Source: GCA-002779465 sp964596535
GTDB lineage: Bacteria; Desulfobacterota; Desulfobacteria; Desulfobacterales; UBA2156
Length of the DNA: 18,907 nt
Direction of reading: 5' to 3'
NCBI GenBank assembly: GCA_964596535.1
Contig: CAZQUR010000058.1
Location: 1 to 18,907, forward strand
Positions 8,801 to 16,928 of the stretch are shown here, one piece after another. The translations under genes and the position numbers were made by a program. The notes below the pieces were generated by a model. It made no database searches. It had not been told where the DNA came from and saw nothing but the letters and a program-made list of their open reading frames with translations. The stretch's first letter is position 1. Every line of letters starts with the position of its first letter.

Positions 8801-9369
8801 CCGCTTTTCTCCAGTCGGATGAACGGCGGTTACGCCTTTCAGCAGTCCCTCCCGCGAACCGGATTCACGAGATGGAATTCGATTTTCCGGTAAAACCGGT
8901 TTCACCGGAGCTCCTGGCCGAAGCCTTCGGGAAGCAGGGGAGCCCAAAAAAGGGATTTGACTTTTCCGGGCGCATGAAAAAACTCTTTTTTGTTCCCTGG
9001 GAAGGATACCTCAGAGGATTCATCGACCTGGTCGTCTTCTACGAAGGACGATATTATCTTATCGACTGGAAATCGAACCTTCTGGGGGTCGGGTACGACG
9101 CCTATGCCGCAACCCGCCTGGCCCGGGTCGTGGAAGAAGAATACTACTTTCTCCAGTACCATCTGTACGTGCTGGCCCTGTACCGGCACCTCAAGCGGAA
9201 AACGCCCGGATTTTCGTATGCAAAGGAATTCGGGGGGGTCTATTATATTTTTATCCGCGGGATCCACCCGGACCCGGAAACGGGTGTGTCCCGGACGGGT
9301 GTATACTACGACCTTCCGGATTTGGAGCGCATCGAGGCTTTGGAAGAGGCATTGACGCCGTTTGTATGA
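5821..9369 (+). CDS. recB: exodeoxyribonuclease V, beta subunit RecB
   Basis: This 1182-residue protein is almost the same length as E. coli RecB (1180). It is a superfamily 1A helicase: Walker A ASAGTGKT at 19-26, motif Ia region VVTFTNAATEEL at 49-60, Walker B VDEFQDTD at 377-384, GDPKQAVYGFRGAD at 406-419 and motif VI LYVAVTRAKK at 785-794. The C-terminal nuclease domain has His949, Asp1069 (GFIDL), Asp1082 and Lys1084 (IDWKSN), matching the catalytic set of E. coli RecB. It is the 3'-5' motor, the only nuclease of RecBCD and the site of RecA loading. The start is GTG at 5821, with AAGGAG at 5804-5809 inside the end of recC; a second purine stretch lies just before the start. The gene follows recC directly, without the ptrA that separates them in E. 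coli. Confidence 0.96.
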   Translation: MKELDICTVPLEGTTLIEASAGTGKTWSITGLFLRLILEKNLTVDQILVVTFTNAATEELRIRVRNRLLDARNALASGKAPRDDAVLGAVTRNYAGDPRAKTALTDALRDFDRAGIFTIHGFCSRLMQEWAFETGSSFDLTLVPDPVSLVQEVCDDFWRIHFYHAPPEFIAFCQKHLKGPEELHAMLLKIRRPKVEFLPKLQSAPLTGLMEFRRLFGRVKAEWPESRNAVALLLEQSPLNRRTYSLKRCRDLVAAMDRWLKSNAPGFPVMEAFERLTPNALKDATKKGGRVPVHPFFDLCGRLWDAAELLDRRMHRRLVFLKTRFFSFLETRLDEKKRRHRIQFYEDLLKAVQRALQGRGGRRLIRTVAERYQAALVDEFQDTDPVQYEIFSRLFSHPGQAFFMIGDPKQAVYGFRGADVFSYMEAARRAPKRHTLIRNFRSTPGLVRSVNTLFADVPLPFVFKEIPFQKGSAAETERDGAAPEPASLEIWFVPGKNEKPMGKTEATTAVSRAVAGKILTLLEAGKFQEKEMAVLVRTHRQARIVKEALFEKGIPAVLFSDKNVFDSHEAAELARVLTGIQHPLHLSRVKAALATDMMGFTARDLDTADTENPVFEAALARFRRYQDLWRTEGFIPMFAELMEREGVIPRLVRYPDGERRLTNLSHLAQLLQEVSWRHPYAMGRLVKWIAQRRDRDAPRLEAHQLRLESDENAVSIVTMHRSKGLEYPVVFCPFAWEGLEESIDLSAFHDPESGFSLVVDLDSKPHPKTRYLTQKENLAESIRLLYVAVTRAKKRCFVAWGRVRSAETSAFAYLLHPFQGAVLDDPESFPLALLAKTVSQKNDTALLDALQALARRSGGSIAVSMLPEPRAEKRPPEKRTAPALVCRRFSGTIPPGQKTASYSSLVSGAEALDMDHKDHTDPALPAPEGLHGPDIFAFPSGALAGRCFHALFESIDFSVPPAAQQPLVSSILSAYGFGPEWTEIVCDAAHRVLSAFLQSDERRLRLSAVPPANRIHEMEFDFPVKPVSPELLAEAFGKQGSPKKGFDFSGRMKKLFFVPWEGYLRGFIDLVVFYEGRYYLIDWKSNLLGVGYDAYAATRLARVVEEEYYFLQYHLYVLALYRHLKRKTPGFSYAKEFGGVYYIFIRGIHPDPETGVSRTGVYYDLPDLERIEALEEALTPFV

Positions 9370-9373
9370 ACCG

Positions 9374-11287
9374 ATGGAAGAGCATTTCAAATTGATTGGC
9401 GATCCGGCAAACCGGTTCCCCGGGGACCCGAGTTTTTCCCACCTGGACATCCGTTTCGCACGACTGATACGCCGTCTTTCGGGCACCGAAGACGAAACCC
9501 TTTTCCTGGCCGCAGCCTTGGCCAGCCGTGCCGCCGGAGAAGGGCACGTTTGTGTCGACCTGGAATCCATGGGAGGGAAACCCGACACGCCTGCCCGCGC
9601 CGGTTTCGTCCCGGCAGGCGGGGATGCACCGGAAAACCCGCCGGAACGGGTTTATCCCGATGCCGGCGCATGGAAAAAAGCCTTGGCCCAAAGTCCCGCG
9701 GTGGGGGACGGAACCGCCTTTACCCCCCTGGTGCTGGATGATGCCGGTCGGCTGTATCTTTACCGGTTATGGAAAGCGGAAACCACCTGTGCAGTGCATC
9801 TGCTGAAGCGGGCCCGCTCCCGGTATCCGATCTTTTCCACGCATCGGTTCAACAGCGCCCTCGGACGGCTTTTTCCCGGGAGCACCGGGGCAACCGGCGA
9901 CCGGCAGGCGGCGGCCGCCGCCGTGGCCGCCACCCGGAGGCTGTGCATTATTTCCGGAGGTCCCGGAACGGGAAAAACCCATACGGCGGCAAAGATTCTG
10001 GCCCTGATCCTGCTTCTCGGGATTTTCCCGAGGCCCCGCATCCTCCTGGCCGCCCCCACCGGAAAAGCGGCGGCCCGCCTCAGGGAATCCATCCGTTCCG
10101 TGAAGGGCTCACTTCCCGTCAGCGATGCGCTCAAGACCATGATTCCCGAAGACACCGCCACCCTCCACCGCATCCTGGGACGTATTCCCGGGAGACCCGA
10201 TTTCCGGTTTCATGAGAACAACCCGCTCCCTGCGGACCTGGTGGTCGTGGACGAAGCGTCCATGATGGACCTGTCCCTGGCGTCGGCGCTTTTCAGGGCC
10301 GTACCGGAATCGGCCGGGATCGTCCTCATGGGAGACAGCCACCAACTGGCGTCCGTGGAATCGGGGTATGTCCTGGGAGACATCTGCCAAGGGGCTTTTC
10401 CTGCCCAAAAAGCGAAAGGGGCGAAGAATGCAGAAAAAACAGAGGCGGAAATTCCCGAAAAAGCCTCTGATACCGCGGACGGCCTGAAAGACGGGCTTTC
10501 CGGCTGCATTGTTTTTTTGGAGAAAAATTATCGGTTTTCCAACAAAAGCGGTATTCACCGGCTGAGCCGGGCCGTCGTCCAGGGGGAAGGAGACGCAGTG
10601 ATGGCGATCCTTCGCTCCGGCGCCTTTGACGATCTCCAATGGGTAGGGGCGAACCCGGTGAAGGGATGGGAATCGCGTCTTTCCGCAGCGATCGTAAAAG
10701 GGTTCGGGCCGTGCGTGAACGCCCGGGATCCGGAACAGGCCCTGAAGGCATTGGGGGGGTTCCGCATCCTTTCCGCCGTCAACCAAGGATCCTTCGGCGT
10801 CACGGGCCTCAATGCGTTTGCGGAAACCCTCTTTCGCCGCCGGGGATGGATTCCGGGGGGGCGTCAGCGATATGCCGCCGGATATCCGGGCAGGCCCATT
10901 CTCATCACCCGGAACCTCCATGAGCTCCGCCTCTTCAACGGCGATACGGGCGTGATTTGGCATGCCCCGGATGGCGGCCTCCATTCGGTCTTTCCCGAAG
11001 CGGACGGGGAATGCCGGCGCGTGGCCGTTTCCCGGCTCCCGGAGCACGAGACCGCCTACGCCGTGACGGTGCACAAGGCCCAGGGATCCGAGTTCGACGA
11101 AGTCCTCTTGATCCTTCCGGAACCGGATACCCCCGTTCTCACCCGGGAACTCCTGTACACGGGGATCACCCGGGCCCGTCACCGCCTGACCCTGTACGCC
11201 GGTGAGGGCGCCATCCGCCGCGCGGTGTCACGGCGGATCCAGCGGCGTTCGGGTCTGAAAGACGCCTTGTGGGGATCCGGGACTTAA
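9374..11287 (+). CDS. recD: exodeoxyribonuclease V, alpha subunit RecD
   Basis: This 637-residue superfamily 1B helicase is slightly longer than E. coli RecD (608). It has Walker A GGPGTGKT (about 195-202), motif Ia LAAPTGKAAARL, Walker B VVDEAS (about 291-296), GDSHQL, the motif V region VHKAQGSEFDEV, and motif VI LLYTGITRARHRL near the C-terminus. RecD is the 5'-3' motor that leads before Chi. I chose ATG at 9374, four bases past the recB stop; TTG at 9362, in frame and overlapping recB by 8 bases, is an alternative adding 4 residues. Residues about 340-375 form a charged Ala/Lys/Glu-rich loop, a place where RecD proteins vary. The stop codon shares three bases with the stop of the convergent osmC-like gene. 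Confidence 0.95.
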   Translation: MEEHFKLIGDPANRFPGDPSFSHLDIRFARLIRRLSGTEDETLFLAAALASRAAGEGHVCVDLESMGGKPDTPARAGFVPAGGDAPENPPERVYPDAGAWKKALAQSPAVGDGTAFTPLVLDDAGRLYLYRLWKAETTCAVHLLKRARSRYPIFSTHRFNSALGRLFPGSTGATGDRQAAAAAVAATRRLCIISGGPGTGKTHTAAKILALILLLGIFPRPRILLAAPTGKAAARLRESIRSVKGSLPVSDALKTMIPEDTATLHRILGRIPGRPDFRFHENNPLPADLVVVDEASMMDLSLASALFRAVPESAGIVLMGDSHQLASVESGYVLGDICQGAFPAQKAKGAKNAEKTEAEIPEKASDTADGLKDGLSGCIVFLEKNYRFSNKSGIHRLSRAVVQGEGDAVMAILRSGAFDDLQWVGANPVKGWESRLSAAIVKGFGPCVNARDPEQALKALGGFRILSAVNQGSFGVTGLNAFAETLFRRRGWIPGGRQRYAAGYPGRPILITRNLHELRLFNGDTGVIWHAPDGGLHSVFPEADGECRRVAVSRLPEHETAYAVTVHKAQGSEFDEVLLILPEPDTPVLTRELLYTGITRARHRLTLYAGEGAIRRAVSRRIQRRSGLKDALWGSGT

Positions 11288-11306
11288 CCCGGCGCGGGGT
11301 TTTCTT
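11277..11306 (+). terminator. possible weak terminator between recD and osmC-like gene
   Basis: Two mutually exclusive hairpins are possible over the convergent stops: CCGGG (11277-11281) with CCCGG (11288-11292), or AACCC (11286-11290) with GGGTT (11297-11301) followed by TTCTT. The second looks like a weak intrinsic terminator for recD. Both lie within coding sequence of one gene or the other, so the assignment is uncertain. Confidence 0.25.
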
Positions 11307-11712
11307 CCGAAAGGATGCGGTACTCCGTGGTGATCTCTGCTACGCCCCTGAGGGTCGTCCCCACCGAGCAATATTTGTCCTGGGAGAGGCTGATGGCCTG
11401 TTCCACCGCCTTGGGCGTCAGGCCCTTTCCGGCCAGGCGAAAGACCAGATGGATCTTTCGAAAGGTCCAGGGGGGATCGGGATCCTGTTCCGCGGCGGCG
11501 GTCACTTCCAAAAACGAAAGTGCCAGGCGCTTTTTTTCAAGGATATTCACCACATCCACGGAAGAACAGGCCGAAAGCGCCACAAGGAGCATCTCGGAAG
11601 GCTTGACGCCGATTCCGTCGTGTTCCCCGGAAAGAACCACCGAGTGGTTGGTGGAATCGATCCCCACAAAATGCTTTCCTTCGATCCATCGGACCCTTGT
11701 CTTTGCCGCCAT
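11284..11712 (-). CDS. OsmC/Ohr-family protein, probable thiol peroxidase
   Basis: This 142-residue protein has the fold signature of the OsmC family: an N-terminal beta-rich half, then KPSEMLLVALSACSSVDVV with Cys49, and later DKYCSVGTTL with Cys115. These two cysteines are in the positions of the peroxidatic and resolving Cys of OsmC/Ohr enzymes, which reduce organic hydroperoxides or related oxidised species in the cytoplasm. It is closer in look to the YhfA-type OsmC proteins than to true Ohr; the substrate is not known. The start ATG at 11712 has a strong GGAGG six bases upstream; an in-frame ATG at 11730 lies upstream of that site and is rejected. It is convergent with recD and divergent from the DUF3786 gene. 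It probably has its own promoter at 11754-11785. Confidence 0.85.
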   Translation of the reverse strand: MAAKTRVRWIEGKHFVGIDSTNHSVVLSGEHDGIGVKPSEMLLVALSACSSVDVVNILEKKRLALSFLEVTAAAEQDPDPPWTFRKIHLVFRLAGKGLTPKAVEQAISLSQDKYCSVGTTLRGVAEITTEYRILSEENPAPG

Positions 11713-11753
11713 GTCACACCTCCTGCGCATCCTTTAAAAAAGGTTCATGTTGC

Positions 11754-11785
11754 ATTATAGTTGAGTTGATGAGACCGTAACGGTC
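11754..11785 (-). promoter_or_regulatory. osmC-like gene promoter with palindrome over the -35 position
   Basis: On the minus strand there is a perfect -10 box TATAAT (11759-11754). No good -35 hexamer lies 16-18 bases upstream. Instead that position is covered by the 13-bp palindrome GACCGT-T-ACGGTC (11785-11773). The predicted start near 11747 gives a leader of about 35 bases to the ATG at 11712. A weak -35 covered by a palindrome is the layout expected for a regulator-controlled promoter; the regulator is unknown. Confidence 0.5.
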
Positions 11786-11880
11786 CTGTTCGGCTGCCTT
11801 GTATAGCGTGACGGGGCTGCTTCCCGCAAGCCCGCCTTTTAAGGCGGCCGGATCTCGCGCGGCGACAGTCAATGAAAGAT
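11786..11880. other. upstream region of the DUF3786 gene with hairpins; copy A of dispersed repeat
   Basis: On the plus strand, GGGCT (11814-11818) can pair with AGCCC (11829-11833), and CCGCCTT (11832-11838) with AAGGCGG (11841-11847), so adjacent hairpins compete for two bases. The segment 11819-11844 matches the minus strand of the gap at 2119-2182 in two blocks of 12 and 10 bases. There is no T-run and no recognisable riboswitch or tRNA. Confidence 0.4.
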
Positions 11881-11918
11881 TGAGACCTTTGAAAAATGAA
11901 CATTTTGCAAAGGTCTCA
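11881..11918. repeat. 38-bp palindromic element in the DUF3786 leader
   Basis: Perfect 11-bp arms, TGAGACCTTTG (11881-11891) and CAAAGGTCTCA (11908-11918), enclose a second stem AAAAT (11893-11897) and ATTTT (11902-11906) with loop GAAC; one A-G mismatch separates the stems. GAT is found directly on both sides (11878-11880 and 11919-11921). The element ends 4 bases before the ribosome site AAGGAGG (11923-11929) of the next gene. No T-run follows, so it is not an ordinary terminator. Confidence 0.7.
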
Positions 11919-11938
11919 GATTAAGGAGGCGCATCTTC

Positions 11939-12760
11939 ATGACGGCCAAAACGGTCATGGATATTTTCAAGCACTTGGACAAATCCAACTGCCGGGAATG
12001 CGGCGAGAAAACGTGCCTGGCCTTTGCAAGCGAAGTTTTCAAAGGGCGGAAACCGTTAGAGGCATGCCCGAAGCTGGACAGGGACATCATCCGGCGGCTC
12101 ACTCCGGAAAAGGATCTCCAGACGGCACCGACACCCGAAGGGGAAGCCTACCTGAATGCGCTGAAGGCCGCCATGACCTCCGTGGACTTCGTCGAGACGG
12201 CCCAAAGAACCGGGGGACGCTTTACCGGCGGCCGGTTGATCCTTCCCGTGATGGGAAAACCCTTCGGCGTGGATGCCCGCGGAAACTTTTACGGGGATAT
12301 CCATGTGAACCCGTGGATCGCTGTTCCTTTTTTGAATCATGTGCTTCACGGAAAAGGGGTCTCCCCGTCCGGGGAGTGGGTTTCCTTCCGCGAGCTGGAA
12401 GGGGGAAGGGAGCGATACCCCCTTTTTCAAAAACGGTGCGAGACGGCCATGAAGCAGGTGGCCGACACGTATACGGGCTTATTCGACGACATGGTGCATC
12501 TTTTTGACGGAAAGGCCGTCTCTCCCCGGTTTCAGTCGGACATCTCCGTGGTGCTGCACCCGCTGCCCAAGATCCCGTTGATGATCTGCTACTGGAAACC
12601 TGAAGAGAATATGGGATCCAGCCTCAATCTCTTCTTCGACAAGGTCGCCGATCAGAATCTGGATATCGGATCCCTGTTCACCCTGGGCGTGGGTCTGGCC
12701 CGGATGCTGGAAAAGCTCGCCCTTCGCCACGGGTTCGGGGAAAACCCCAGTGTTGTATAA
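11939..12760 (+). CDS. Fe-S domain plus DUF3786 protein
   Basis: This 273-residue protein has two parts. Residues about 5-46 carry Cys18, Cys21, Cys26 and Cys43, spaced like the small 4Fe-4S domain found at the N-terminus of the corrinoid iron-sulfur protein large subunit and related anaerobic proteins. Residues about 70-262 match the DUF3786 pattern, with the FGVDARGNFYGDIHVNPWIAVPFLNHVL and SVVLHPLPKIPLMICYWKPEE regions. DUF3786 has no assigned function; its occurrence in anaerobes and the Fe-S domain suggest a redox or corrinoid-related role, which is inference. The start ATG at 11939 has AAGGAGG nine bases upstream. The gene is monocistronic by its surroundings: divergent from the osmC-like gene and followed by a 227-base gap. 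It is soluble, with no signal peptide. Confidence 0.75.
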   Translation: MTAKTVMDIFKHLDKSNCRECGEKTCLAFASEVFKGRKPLEACPKLDRDIIRRLTPEKDLQTAPTPEGEAYLNALKAAMTSVDFVETAQRTGGRFTGGRLILPVMGKPFGVDARGNFYGDIHVNPWIAVPFLNHVLHGKGVSPSGEWVSFRELEGGRERYPLFQKRCETAMKQVADTYTGLFDDMVHLFDGKAVSPRFQSDISVVLHPLPKIPLMICYWKPEENMGSSLNLFFDKVADQNLDIGSLFTLGVGLARMLEKLALRHGFGENPSVV

Positions 12761-12940
12761 AAAACAGGGCGAAGAATGTTTAACAGTCTTAACCTATTAC
12801 AAAATCGGTATCGGGATCGCTATCGGTATCGAAAACAATACATTGAAGTTATTTGGAAAAACGCTTTTAAACAGGGAAGAAATCTCAAAAAGACCCATTT
12901 TGTCCGCGACACAATCCGTCCTTGTCTCCACGCCGGGCTT
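12761..12940. other. AT-rich gap before ispF
   Basis: No gene is supported here; the short open frames lack family features. The gap is more AT-rich than its surroundings. It contains a period-6 repeat at 12804-12831 and a short direct repeat AAACAGGG followed by AAGAA (12762-12776 and 12869-12881, the first with two extra bases). No terminator for the DUF3786 gene is clear; GGGG-AAAA-CCCC at 12737-12748 is a hairpin inside the end of that gene, without a T-run. Confidence 0.45.
12804..12831. repeat. degenerate 6-bp tandem repeat
   Basis: About four and a half units of the form ATCGGT / ATCGGG / ATCGCT / ATCGGT / ATCG lie in tandem, differing at one or two positions per unit. It sits in the AT-rich gap between the DUF3786 gene and ispF. 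Its function is unknown. Confidence 0.7.
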
Positions 12941-12969
12941 TTGATAATCTGTACTTTTGAATTAATTAT
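12941..12969 (+). promoter_or_regulatory. candidate promoter of the ispF-cysS-uvrB-uvrC operon
   Basis: TTGATA (12941-12946, five of six to TTGACA) is followed after 17 bases by AATTAT (12964-12969, four of six to TATAAT). Transcription would begin near 12976, giving a leader of about 12 bases to the ispF ATG at 12988. Confidence 0.45.
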
Positions 12970-12987
12970 GTGGGACACGGTGCATCG

Positions 12988-13467
12988 ATGCGTGTAGGGA
13001 TGGGATACGATGTCCACCCCTTGGTGGATGGAAGGGAACTGCTCATCGGCGGGGTGGAAATCCCTTTTGAAAAGGGCCTGTCCGGCCACTCCGATGCGGA
13101 TGTCCTCCTGCATGCGATTTGTGATGCCCTCTTGGGGGCGGCCGGGCTCGGGGATATGGGAGAACATTTCCCGGACACGGACCCGCGATTCAAGGACATA
13201 TCGAGCCGGACCCTTTTATCCCGGGTTCGGGATAAGGTCCGAAACACGGGTTTTCGGGTGGTCAATCTGGATGCGGTGGTGGCGGCCCAGGCGCCCCGGC
13301 TTTCTCCTTTTCGTGAACGAATGGTCGCGCTCGTGGGAAAGATCCTGGAGATGGAACCCACCCGCGTCAATATCAAGTACACCACCACCGAGCAACTGGG
13401 GTTTATCGGAAGAGGAGAGGGGATCAGCGCCTTGTGTGTGGTCCTCCTGGAAGAAACCGTGGATTGA
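12988..13467 (+). CDS. ispF: 2-C-methyl-D-erythritol 2,4-cyclodiphosphate synthase
   Basis: This 159-residue protein has the standard IspF length. IspF converts CDP-ME 2-phosphate to MEcPP with release of CMP, the fifth step of the MEP isoprenoid pathway, as a cytoplasmic homotrimer. The zinc ligands fall at exactly the E. coli positions: Asp8 and His10 in GYDVHPL, and His42 in SDADVLLHAICDALLG. The C-terminal nucleotide-contact region TTEQLGFIGRGEGI is present. The start ATG at 12988 fits the family N-terminus (MRVGMGYDVH); the in-frame GTG at 12970 lies at the edge of the candidate -10 box and would add six unrelated residues. It is the first gene of a close-packed group, 11 bases before cysS. 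ispD, often next to ispF, is not here. Confidence 0.96.
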   Translation: MRVGMGYDVHPLVDGRELLIGGVEIPFEKGLSGHSDADVLLHAICDALLGAAGLGDMGEHFPDTDPRFKDISSRTLLSRVRDKVRNTGFRVVNLDAVVAAQAPRLSPFRERMVALVGKILEMEPTRVNIKYTTTEQLGFIGRGEGISALCVVLLEETVD

Positions 13468-13478
13468 AAAGAAGACGC

Positions 13479-14921
13479 ATGAGCATCTCCATTTACAATA
13501 CCCTGACACGGAAAAAAGAGCCCTTTGTTCCCGCGGAACCCGGAAAGGTCCGTATGTACGTCTGCGGGCCCACGGTTTACGACGCCTGCCACATCGGGCA
13601 CGCCCGATCCGTGGTGATCTTCGACGTGATCGCCCGGTACCTCCGGCGCCGGGGCTTCGAAGTGATTTATGTTCGTAATTTTACGGATATCGACGATAAG
13701 ATCATCCGCCGGGCGGCGGAACTGAAGGTGGATCCCAAGGATCTGGCGGAACGATACATCCGGGAATTCCACCGGGACATGGACGCCCTGAAGGTGGCGC
13801 GGGCCACCTTGGAACCCAAGGCCACCGAGCACATTCCCCAGATCGTTCAGATCATCGAGCGTCTTATGGAAAAAGGATACGCCTATCAAGCCAACGGAGA
13901 CGTCTTTTTCTCCGTGACCGCGTTTCCCGGCTACGGAAAACTCTCGGGACGCAAGCTGAAAGATATGGAGGCCGGGGCTCGGGTGGAGGTGGATGAACGG
14001 AAACGCGACCCCTTCGATTTTGTTCTCTGGAAGGCTTCCAAGCCCGGGGAACCCGCCTGGGAAAGCCCCTGGGGCCCTGGGCGTCCGGGGTGGCACATCG
14101 AGTGTTCGGCCATGAGCGCCGCATACCTCGGAGAAACCTTCGACATCCACGGCGGCGGGAAGGACCTCATTTTTCCGCACCACGAAAACGAAATCGCCCA
14201 ATCCGAGGCGGCCTTTGACCGGCCCTTTGTGCGGTACTGGGTGCACAACGGCTTTATCAACATCAATCATGAAAAAATGTCCAAGTCCCTGGGGAACTTC
14301 CTGTTGATCCGGGATCTGCTCGAAACGTATCCCCCGGAAGCCGTCCGGCTTTTTCTCCTTTCCAGCCACTACCGCAGCCCCATCGATTTCACCCCCGGGC
14401 AAATGGAAGAAGCCGTCAGCGGGCTTGACAAGCTGTACGCCCTCCTGCAGCGGGCGCAGGCGGCGCTCAAACCGGAAACCATGAAGGAGGAAGGGATGTT
14501 TTTCGGGGCGTATTGGGACCGTTTCTGCAATGCCATGGACAACGACTTCAACACCGCCCAGGGCATCGGCGTGCTCTTCGACGCCGCCCGATCCGCCAAT
14601 CGCCTCATGGACGAAACATCGGATCCCGGGCGCGATGATTTTCAGCGGCCGCTCGGGGATACGGTTTCGCAAATCCGCGGGATGGGAGACGTCCTGGGGC
14701 TTTTCACAGAATCCCCGGAGGCCTATTTCGATTCCCGGCAGGTGCAATTGCAAAAAGAAACGCCGGTGGACACCGCCGCCGTGGAAGCGCTGGTGGCCGA
14801 ACGCGCCGCGGCCCGCCGCGCCAAGGACTGGGCCAGGGCCGATGCCATCCGCCGGCAACTCGAAGAGATGCATGTCATCCTGGAGGATCGTCCGGAAGGA
14901 ACGATCTGGAAGCGCAAGTAA
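13479..14921 (+). CDS. cysS: cysteinyl-tRNA synthetase
   Basis: This 480-residue class I aminoacyl-tRNA synthetase charges tRNA-Cys with cysteine. The HIGH motif is His38-Ile-Gly-His41 and the KMSKS motif is Lys266-Met-Ser-Lys-Ser270. The zinc ligands that select cysteine are Cys29, Cys209, His234 and Glu238, identical in number to the E. coli enzyme. The C-terminal part has the DALR-like helical domain and the LVAERAAARRAKDWARADAIR helix seen in CysRS. The start ATG at 13479 matches the usual N-terminus; the longer open frame from 13434 overlaps ispF in another frame. It is 11 bases after ispF and 12 before uvrB, so it is probably co-transcribed. Confidence 0.97.
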   Translation: MSISIYNTLTRKKEPFVPAEPGKVRMYVCGPTVYDACHIGHARSVVIFDVIARYLRRRGFEVIYVRNFTDIDDKIIRRAAELKVDPKDLAERYIREFHRDMDALKVARATLEPKATEHIPQIVQIIERLMEKGYAYQANGDVFFSVTAFPGYGKLSGRKLKDMEAGARVEVDERKRDPFDFVLWKASKPGEPAWESPWGPGRPGWHIECSAMSAAYLGETFDIHGGGKDLIFPHHENEIAQSEAAFDRPFVRYWVHNGFININHEKMSKSLGNFLLIRDLLETYPPEAVRLFLLSSHYRSPIDFTPGQMEEAVSGLDKLYALLQRAQAALKPETMKEEGMFFGAYWDRFCNAMDNDFNTAQGIGVLFDAARSANRLMDETSDPGRDDFQRPLGDTVSQIRGMGDVLGLFTESPEAYFDSRQVQLQKETPVDTAAVEALVAERAAARRAKDWARADAIRRQLEEMHVILEDRPEGTIWKRK

Positions 14922-14933
14922 CGAAGATCCCCC

Positions 14934-16921
<1,988 letters not shown>

Positions 16922-16928
<7 letters not shown>

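Noticed and set aside
616..11287. A new defence or mobile system around recCBD
   Set aside because: All genes in the run are recognised housekeeping or signalling families with intact motifs; no integrase, transposase, methylase, toxin or prophage gene is present.
12750..12997. Small overlapping open frames with an IGIGIAIGI peptide
   Set aside because: The peptide pattern is only the translation of the period-6 DNA repeat; there is no ribosome site or family feature.
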